A stretch of 64,000 nucleotides of DNA, taken from assembly GCF_000165465.1 (NCBI RefSeq), contig NC_017455.1, forward strand, positions 1,922,001-1,986,000. Reading direction: 5' to 3'. Below, in pieces: positions 58,805 through 64,000 of the stretch; positions within the stretch are counted from its first letter, which is position 1; each line of letters begins with the position of its first letter. Position numbers and translations under genes: made by a program. The stretch is from Halanaerobium praevalens DSM 2228 (lineage in GTDB: Bacteria; Bacillota; Halanaerobiia; Halanaerobiales; Halanaerobiaceae). The notes beneath the pieces were generated by a model. It was given only the letters and a program-made list of their open reading frames with translations. It searched no databases and had not been told where the DNA came from.

Positions 58805-59731
58805 ATGAATTATCAAGCTCATATAAATAGTTTAACAAAAAAACTAAAAAATATAAACTCACTTCAAGTAGAAACAAAGGTAAAACTTGCCGATTACTGC
58901 AGTTTTAAAGTCGGAGGGCCAGCTGATCTCTTTCTAACTCCTAAAAACATTGCTTCTTTACAAAAAATAATGCCAGTAATCTATAAATCTCAGCTCCCCT
59001 ACTTTATTCTGGGTAAAGGAAGTAATTTAATTATTTCAGACAAAGGCTATCGCGGGATTATTATTTATACTGGTCAACTAAATAAATTTCAGGTTAAAGA
59101 AAATTTAATCACTGCTCAAACTGGAATTAAATTATCAGAGTTAGCAGATATTGCTTGTCAAAATAATTTAGGTGGTTTTGAATTTGCAGCTGGGATTCCT
59201 GGTACTTTAGGTGGTGCCCTCTATATGAATGCTGGTGCCTATGGTGGGGAAATAAAAGATATAATTAAAAAAGCTAATTTAATCAATAAAAAAGGGGAAA
59301 TAGAAACTTTAACTAAAAAAGATTTAGAACTTAGCTATAGAAATAGTCTTTTGCAAAAACAAAGCCAGAAACTTATAGCAGTCAGCTTAGAAATTAAATT
59401 AGAAATAACTGCTCAAGAACAAATAACTGCTAAAATGGAAGAACTACACCAAAAAAGATGGACTAAACAGCCAATGGAACTTCCAAGTGCTGGTAGTATT
59501 TTCAAAAGGCCACCTAATAACTATACTGGCCCCCTAATTGAGCAGGCAGAGCTTAAAGGTTATCAAATAGGTGGAGCTCAAGTTTCAACTAAACACGCCG
59601 GTTTTATCGTTAATAAGGGTAATGCAACTGCAGAAGACATAGTCAACTTAATTAATAAAGTAAAAAAAGAAGTATATAAAAAAAGCGGAATCCAACTTAA
59701 AGTTGAACCCCGCTTTTTAGGTGAATTTTAA
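58805..59731 (+). CDS. murB: UDP-N-acetylenolpyruvoylglucosamine reductase
   Basis: 308 residues. FAD domain with LGKGSNLIISDKGYRGIII near 74-92 and GFEFAAGIPGTLGGALYMNAGAYGGEI near 122-148. The C-terminal substrate domain has PSAGSIFKRP, with the proton-donating Ser, near 228 and the catalytic Glu in KVEPRFLG. This is the type II, Bacillus-like MurB. The last 50 bases of the gene double as a transcription-terminator stem. Its stop overlaps the stop of the convergent GIY-YIG gene. Confidence 0.96.
   Translation: MNYQAHINSLTKKLKNINSLQVETKVKLADYCSFKVGGPADLFLTPKNIASLQKIMPVIYKSQLPYFILGKGSNLIISDKGYRGIIIYTGQLNKFQVKENLITAQTGIKLSELADIACQNNLGGFEFAAGIPGTLGGALYMNAGAYGGEIKDIIKKANLINKKGEIETLTKKDLELSYRNSLLQKQSQKLIAVSLEIKLEITAQEQITAKMEELHQKRWTKQPMELPSAGSIFKRPPNNYTGPLIEQAELKGYQIGGAQVSTKHAGFIVNKGNATAEDIVNLINKVKKEVYKKSGIQLKVEPRFLGEF
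59680..59718 (+). terminator. Terminator stem embedded in the murB 3' end
   Basis: AAAAAGCGG pairs with CCGCTTTTT, with AACTT/AAGTT pairing inside. On the minus strand the stem is followed by seven T, so it can serve the convergent GIY-YIG transcript; on the plus strand it falls 11 bases before the murB stop. Confidence 0.72.
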
Positions 59732-59976
59732 TTAAATAGCTCCTCCTTTTTCTCTCGGGGGAGCTGTTTAATCTGATACTCTCTTTTTTGAGCTTGACTG
59801 CGAGAACTAAAAACTTCTTGGTGTCTCAATTTAACAGGATAGCGACCTCGGGTATACTTTGCCCCTACACCTGAATTATGTTCTTCTACTCTCCGCTTAA
59901 CATTAGTAGTATAACCTGTATAAAAAGTTCCATCTTTACATTCTACTATATAAATATAATGTTTACTTGCGTCCAT
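59728..59976 (-). CDS. GIY-YIG domain protein (YhbQ type)
   Basis: 82 residues, minimal GIY-YIG nuclease domain: YIYIVECKDGTFYTGYT at the N-terminus, the catalytic Arg in VKRRVEEHNSG and GRYPVKLRHQEVFSSRSQAQKREYQIK with the metal Glu. No DNA-binding domain is attached. Such lone domains are common, and their target is unknown. It overlaps the rubrerythrin-like gene by 14 bp. Confidence 0.88.
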   Translation of the reverse strand: MDASKHYIYIVECKDGTFYTGYTTNVKRRVEEHNSGVGAKYTRGRYPVKLRHQEVFSSRSQAQKREYQIKQLPREKKEELFN

Positions 59977-60451
59977 ATTCTTGGATATACTTACCTAAAG
60001 CTCTTAAGTGATCTTTTTCTTGCTCAATTAATTTGTCAACTGCATCTAAAGTTTTACCTTCATTATTCTCACACATTTCTTTATAAAATAAGATAGAATC
60101 TTTTTCAGCTTGAATTGCAAGTTTTAAAGCTTTTTCTACATCATTTAAAGCTTCCACTGATTCTGCACTATCTTCTTTAGGGAAAACTGAATATTCGACT
60201 AAATAGCTAAAATAAGCACTTACATCTTCTTCATAAAGATAATCTGCATCATCTTCACCATCTTTTAATTCTTTAGTTAACTCTACAAATTTATCATAAT
60301 GATCCTGCTCATCTGCAGCTAATTTTTTAAATAATTCTCTTAAATCTCTATTTTCTGTAGCCTCAGCATGTTTTAAATAAAACTTTTTTCCTCTTTTTTC
60401 AATATCTTTAGCCATTTCCATAACTTCTAAAGCATTAAATTTTTCCTTCAT
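59963..60451 (-). CDS. Rubrerythrin-like ferritin-fold protein
   Basis: 162 residues. Four-helix ferritin-like domain with the diiron ligands in MAKDIEKRGKKFYLKHAEA, LAADEQDHYDKFVEL, AIQAEKDSILFYKEMCE and LIEQEKDHLRALG. The C-terminal rubredoxin domain of classical rubrerythrin is absent. The family is linked to peroxide and iron stress in anaerobes, so it fits the OhrR/peroxidase genes as part of the stress defence. Stop is 28 bp past the TetR remnant's own end, on the same strand. Confidence 0.88.
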   Translation of the reverse strand: MKEKFNALEVMEMAKDIEKRGKKFYLKHAEATENRDLRELFKKLAADEQDHYDKFVELTKELKDGEDDADYLYEEDVSAYFSYLVEYSVFPKEDSAESVEALNDVEKALKLAIQAEKDSILFYKEMCENNEGKTLDAVDKLIEQEKDHLRALGKYIQEYGRK

Positions 60452-60478
60452 TTTTTACCCCTCCAAATTAATTTAAAT

Positions 60479-61059
60479 TTATTTTTTTACTGCTTTTTCT
60501 AAATAACAACTAATTTTAGCTGCTGCTTCTTCTACATCAAAACTTTTGTCAGTCAAAAGCAGCCTGCGCATTACTACACTTCCATAATCCCTAAAAACAC
60601 ACAAGCAAAATAATCAAAATCAATCTCTGAGCTCAGATAATTTCCAGCTACTAAAAATTGATAGAGATTTTTAAGCCTCTGCAGCCGCTTTGCTTCCATT
60701 GCTCTAAATTCATGACTAAATTTATGATTAACAGCAACTGCTTCCCTTAAAATAATTATAGAAAGATTTTCATTATTTTTGTATAAATTAAAAACTTTCT
60801 TCAAAATTTGAATAAAAACTGATTTTAGATCTTGATCTGCATAATTTAACATTTCAGAATCAAATAGAGCTGAAAATATAGTTTCAAATCTTTTTATTAG
60901 AGTTATAAAAAGATCTTTTTTACTATTAAAATATAAATAAAAAGTCCCCTTAGCAATCCCAACTACTTCAACTATATCTGAAATATGAGTGTTATAATAG
61001 CCTTTTGCTGCAAAGATTTCAATACCTGCCTCAATGATTTCTTGCTTGCGATCTGCCAC
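60479..61059 (-). pseudogene. TetR-family regulator broken by a one-base frameshift
   Basis: The frame from ATG 61059 encodes a normal TetR helix-turn-helix (ILEAGIEIFAAKGYYNTHISDIVEVVGIAKGTFYLYFNSKKDLF in its first 50 residues; DNA-binding motif intact) and stops at GIMEV near 60574. In the next frame the sequence continues without a break as SVVMRRLLLTDKSFDVEEAA ... CYLEKAVKK to a TAA at 60479-60481. Restoring one A near 60580 gives a 193-residue protein of normal TetR length. Either a real mutation or an assembly error in a short A-run. The truncated protein keeps the DNA-binding domain and could still act. Confidence 0.82.
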
Positions 61060-61137
61060 AACTTATCCCTCTTTTACTATTATTTACTTTCTTTTAAATT
61101 GTATCATATTTTAATTAAAATTTAAATAAAAGAAAGA

Positions 61138-61166
61138 AAAGCCCAGCTTAAAAAGCTGAGCTGATT
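61138..61166 (-). terminator. Terminator of the small beta-barrel gene
   Basis: AGCTCAGCTT-TTT-AAGCTGGGCT followed by TTTC on the minus strand, about 55 bp past the stop at 61219. Confidence 0.8.
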
Positions 61167-61218
61167 CTAATTATTTTTGAGTAAAAGCTGGCCTTAAACT
61201 CTTTTTAATTGTGATTAA

Positions 61219-61764
61219 TTAAAACTGGTAACCTAAAGAAACGGTTAGCTTAGAATATTCTACATCTTGATCAGTACCTTTAACTTCTGCTTCACCATTG
61301 TTAACTGAATACATAACTTCAGCACTCATATTAGAAGCTAAGTCCATACCTGCACCAACAGCATAATACATTCCACCTGATTCATCACTATAAGTATCAA
61401 TATCAAAAGTATTATAACCTAAGTGACCAAGTAAATAATAAGGGCTATTTTGCATATTATACTGAGCTAAACCATAAAAAGGAATAAAGTTAAAATCTTT
61501 TTTAGTATCATCTGTTTCTCTATCTAATTGATATCTCATTCCAGCTCCTAAAGTCCACTGACTAGTATAAGGAACCTTATATTCGCCAACTAAAGTAAAA
61601 CCACTATCAACATCTTCATCACTAGCACCATCAATATCAATTTCTCCACCAAAATCAATAGCTCCTTTAATGTCCCAATAACCTGGAACTTGAGCCATTG
61701 AGGCAGAAGAAAGTCCAATCACTAAAAACGCTGCTAAAAATAAAACTAAAATTTTGCTTTTCAT
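61219..61764 (-). CDS. Small outer-membrane beta-barrel protein
   Basis: 181 residues. Signal peptide 1 to about 24 (MKSKILVLFLAAFLVIGLSSASMA). The mature part has alternating polar/hydrophobic strands (YKVPYTSQWTLGAGMRYQL, FIPFYGLAQYNM, GGMYYAVGAGMDLA, KLTVSLGYQF) and ends in an aromatic Phe, the outer-membrane-barrel signature. It is acidic and Asp-rich in the loops. Eight strands would suit the length. Function unknown; OmpW- or OmpX-like small barrel is the nearest guess. Confidence 0.8.
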   Translation of the reverse strand: MKSKILVLFLAAFLVIGLSSASMAQVPGYWDIKGAIDFGGEIDIDGASDEDVDSGFTLVGEYKVPYTSQWTLGAGMRYQLDRETDDTKKDFNFIPFYGLAQYNMQNSPYYLLGHLGYNTFDIDTYSDESGGMYYAVGAGMDLASNMSAEVMYSVNNGEAEVKGTDQDVEYSKLTVSLGYQF

Positions 61765-61852
61765 AATTAAATTAATACCTCCAATTATTTTTTGATAATT
61801 TAAACTAAACCAGCTTTAGCCCAAATATAAATTCTATATTTATTTTATCATA

Positions 61853-62308
61853 TTAAATATTAATATCAACTAAAGCAGTTATTCCAACACCTTCTATTCT
61901 ATCTATGTTCTGGATATTCATTGGATTAGTAGTATTAATTGGAATTAAAGCTTTAATTCTAAAATCTCCATCCTTAAAATCTCCCTCAATTTGAGCAACT
62001 GCTTTTACCTTTTTTATTTTTTCCTTCGGACCTGAAACCTGAACAGCTCCCGCATAAGAATTAGAACCCACAGTTACAATTGGCACAACTTTAGTTTCTT
62101 CTTGAACCGCAACTCCTTTATTTAAAGTCATCGTATTAATAAAATCATTAATTGGGCCAGCAAACTGATCAACTACAACTCCGATTCCAACTGTTTTTAA
62201 AATAGATCCTAAAATATCAGAACTTGCTAAAACAGAAGTTGAGAGCAGAGGTAAAACTAAAAAACTGAGTATTAAAATAATAGAAATTAATATTTTAAAA
62301 TTATTCAT
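61853..62308 (-). CDS. Exported protein of unknown function beside the patatin gene
   Basis: 151 residues. Signal peptide 1 to about 28 (FKILISIILILSFLVLPLLSTSVLASS). The mature part starts with SDILGSILKTVGIGVVVDQFAGPINDFINTMTLNKG and includes a VTVGSNSYAGAVQVSGPKEKIKKVKAVAQIEGDF block. I do not recognise the family. It is the gene following the patatin gene at 48 bp, so it is probably exported with that envelope function. Prediction of location rests on the signal peptide only. Confidence 0.75.
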   Translation of the reverse strand: MNNFKILISIILILSFLVLPLLSTSVLASSDILGSILKTVGIGVVVDQFAGPINDFINTMTLNKGVAVQEETKVVPIVTVGSNSYAGAVQVSGPKEKIKKVKAVAQIEGDFKDGDFRIKALIPINTTNPMNIQNIDRIEGVGITALVDINI

Positions 62309-62356
62309 TCTATCACCTCCTTAACAAATATTAAATTTATCGTTCAGTAAAACAGT

Positions 62357-64000
62357 TTAAAATTCATAACCTATTTCTAAACCAATTCTATCAGATTCGT
62401 CATCAAAATCATAAGCAAAATACAAATCTACTTCCATTGGACTAAGGCCTAATAAATAAAGCTGAGAATTAAAACCAATCCCTGCTGCTTCTCCACTTGC
62501 TTCTTCATCTTGATAATAATCAGTAAATAAATAACCACCAATATCAGTAGTCTGAAAAAGCCCAGCAAAATAGAGTGGATCTAAAAAGCGATAAGTATAT
62601 TTAAAATCTAGGGTTGCCTGAAACTCTGTTCTATCAGCTAAAGACTGGCCCCGATATATAATCGGAGAATTTAAAACATCTGTATTATTAAAAACTATAT
62701 TGCTTTCTAAATCCCATTTATCACCCAAATCTAAATTAATTATGTTTGAAGAAAGAATAGCTAAATCAGATTGATCTACATCATAAATAATATCATTTTC
62801 TGATTGAATTCTAGTTAAATCGAATTTAGTATCAAATTTAGTCCCTAAAAGATAATATTTTCTGTCCTGCTGTCTACCAAAACCAATTGAATTTTGAAAA
62901 TGATCAGTAAAATATTTTAGCTCTAAACGATAATCATCTTTTGTTGCTGAATTATAGTCATTGCCATAAGCAAGAAGCAAATCAGTTTTTTTAGTCATTT
63001 TTTTAATTTCAAAACGAGCTTCATAACCCTGATCAAAAAATTCGTCTCCTTTAATATCTAAAGCAAAATTATCTTGCTTAAAATTAATACCTGTTTGAAA
63101 ATTATCAGCAAAAGGAATAATTAGATCTTGATCAAAATAAGATTTTTCCCGCCCATAATTCAAAAATAAATTTCTGGCTCTACCTTCAACTACAAAGCGA
63201 TCATATTCTAAATCAGAAAGAGTAGCTTGAATATCACTTTTTTCTCTAGCTTGATATTTTATTAATTCAATTCCATTTGCACTTAATCTTTTTTTCAAAG
63301 CTGGCATTTGTTTTTTTGTTTTTTGATATCCAAGTTCAACTAATTTAGCAGCTTGATTAAAGTCCATAAAATTATAATCACTAACATCAATATCTATCAC
63401 AAAATCTGCATAATTATCAATTATTTGCTGAGAATAATTATCCTGCAAAACATTTAAAAATCTATTAATTGAAGCACGAGCACTATTTAAATCTTGAGTA
63501 TTTTTTTCTGGAAAAGAAGTTGTAGCGATTACAAAATCAGCTCCTAAAACTGATACTGCTTTAGCAGGTGTTGCTTCTAAAATTCCAGCATCCATAAAAT
63601 ATTTATCATCTCGATGTTCAATTGGAAAATAAAGGGGGATAGAATAAGAACTCTGAATAACATCAGAAATTCTGCCCTGAGTAGTTAAATATTTTTTACC
63701 TGCTTTTAATTCAAAGCTTAAAAGAGCAGCTGGCACTTTAAAATTTTCCAGTCTTTTATTTGGCGATATTTCTTCCATAAAAAGATTAAGTTTTTTAGTA
63801 TCAATTAGAGAACCACTGCCACCAATCCCTAAGTCAATTAAGCGGCCAAAAGAAGTAGTAGTTACTACATCTAGCATCTGTTTAGTGTTTAAGCCACCAC
63901 CATAAAGGGTACTGACTATTGCTCCCATACTAGTTCCACTCATAAAATCAATTGGTATTCCTGCTTCTTCCAAGGCCTTAATCACTCCAAAATTAACCAT
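62357..64000 (-). CDS. Patatin-like phospholipase fused to an outer-membrane beta barrel (5' end outside window)
   Basis: 547 visible residues; the first Met shown is internal, and the missing N-terminus should hold the glycine-rich oxyanion loop. The patatin domain shows GTSMG with the nucleophile Ser at visible residue 24 and the second catalytic Asp in DAGILEATPA. From about residue 270 the sequence is a strand-rich region with aromatic ends (RNLFLNYGREKSYFDQDL ... FAYDFDDESDRIGLEIGYEF) ending in Phe, like D15/BamA-type barrels. This suits PlpD-like (type Vd) secreted lipases or outer-membrane patatins. Exported protein 61853 follows. Confidence 0.86.
   Translation of the reverse strand: MVNFGVIKALEEAGIPIDFMSGTSMGAIVSTLYGGGLNTKQMLDVVTTTSFGRLIDLGIGGSGSLIDTKKLNLFMEEISPNKRLENFKVPAALLSFELKAGKKYLTTQGRISDVIQSSYSIPLYFPIEHRDDKYFMDAGILEATPAKAVSVLGADFVIATTSFPEKNTQDLNSARASINRFLNVLQDNYSQQIIDNYADFVIDIDVSDYNFMDFNQAAKLVELGYQKTKKQMPALKKRLSANGIELIKYQAREKSDIQATLSDLEYDRFVVEGRARNLFLNYGREKSYFDQDLIIPFADNFQTGINFKQDNFALDIKGDEFFDQGYEARFEIKKMTKKTDLLLAYGNDYNSATKDDYRLELKYFTDHFQNSIGFGRQQDRKYYLLGTKFDTKFDLTRIQSENDIIYDVDQSDLAILSSNIINLDLGDKWDLESNIVFNNTDVLNSPIIYRGQSLADRTEFQATLDFKYTYRFLDPLYFAGLFQTTDIGGYLFTDYYQDEEASGEAAGIGFNSQLYLLGLSPMEVDLYFAYDFDDESDRIGLEIGYEF

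Noticed and set aside
1-64000. CRISPR array, tRNA, rRNA or transposase gene
   Set aside because: No regularly spaced repeats, no cloverleaf or rRNA sequence and no transposase-like protein could be recognised in reading both strands by eye; a covariance search was not possible.

Overview
The window is compact, AT-rich bacterial DNA with about 70 protein genes, most of them on the minus strand, and no rRNA, tRNA, CRISPR array or complete insertion sequence that I can see. Firmicute hallmarks (GlnR-GlnA, SpoVG, Veg, SufCBDSU, YlbF proteins, a Ctc-type L25, a single-chain PurL) occur together with diderm hallmarks (a KdsC-like Kdo-8-phosphate phosphatase, a small beta-barrel protein, a patatin fused to an outer-membrane barrel, and a PstS with an ordinary signal peptide instead of a lipobox). 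With an [FeFe] hydrogenase and part of a biotin-dependent decarboxylase or carboxylase set, this points to an anaerobic fermenting diderm Firmicute, most likely Halanaerobiales. The taxonomic assignment is inference.

Layout. 1-14300: the 5' part of mfd, then pth, the L25 gene, prs-glmU, spoVG, a PurM-like enzyme coupled to an ECF-type S component, glnRA, ispE, bioY, two small envelope proteins and an ABC exporter. 14400-19300: a remnant of a chemotaxis receptor and the pstSCAB-phoU phosphate operon with an in-phase PhoP-type box. 19350-23400: a metal/metalloid-looking island with two ArsR-type regulators, a YraQ/ArsP-type permease, a thioredoxin-like protein and two YlbF-family proteins with His-rich or Cys-rich tails. 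23440-28600: a PhoP/PhoR-like two-component system, a GrpB-like remnant, an inverted-repeat element, a Na/Pi cotransporter and veg. 28600-38300: hydrogenase with a ferredoxin-like partner, rsmA, an oxidoreductase, tatD, cysteine desulfurase-thiI, an OhrR-glutathione peroxidase pair, kdsC and a DMT exporter. 38400-43600: the suf operon. 43700-51100: a membrane permease, a ComFB-like protein, a biotin-dependent carboxyltransferase operon containing a 54-residue subunit, DegV, a CofE-like protein and a SHOCT protein. 51200-64000: purL, a LysR regulator, deoB, a ParB-like protein, murB, a rubrerythrin-like protein, a frameshifted TetR gene, and outer-membrane genes running off the end.

How the parts fit. 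Phosphate supply forms a likely regulon: the sensor pair at 23439-25893, the PhoP-type box before pstS, and the PhoU-domain Na/Pi transporter. Sulfur and Fe-S supply is covered by two cysteine desulfurases, ThiI and Suf, beside Fe-S-rich hydrogenase genes.

The least explained signals are four. (1) A palindrome, TTGACT-N3-AGTCA, sits in the core promoter of bioY, of the biotin-dependent carboxyltransferase operon and of the CofE-like gene; I found it at no other position. (2) A 170-bp imperfect inverted-repeat element lies at 26221-26390. (3) Two tiny in-frame genes look like internally deleted versions of a chemotaxis receptor and a GrpB-family protein. (4) The carboxyltransferase operon lacks a membrane pump subunit.
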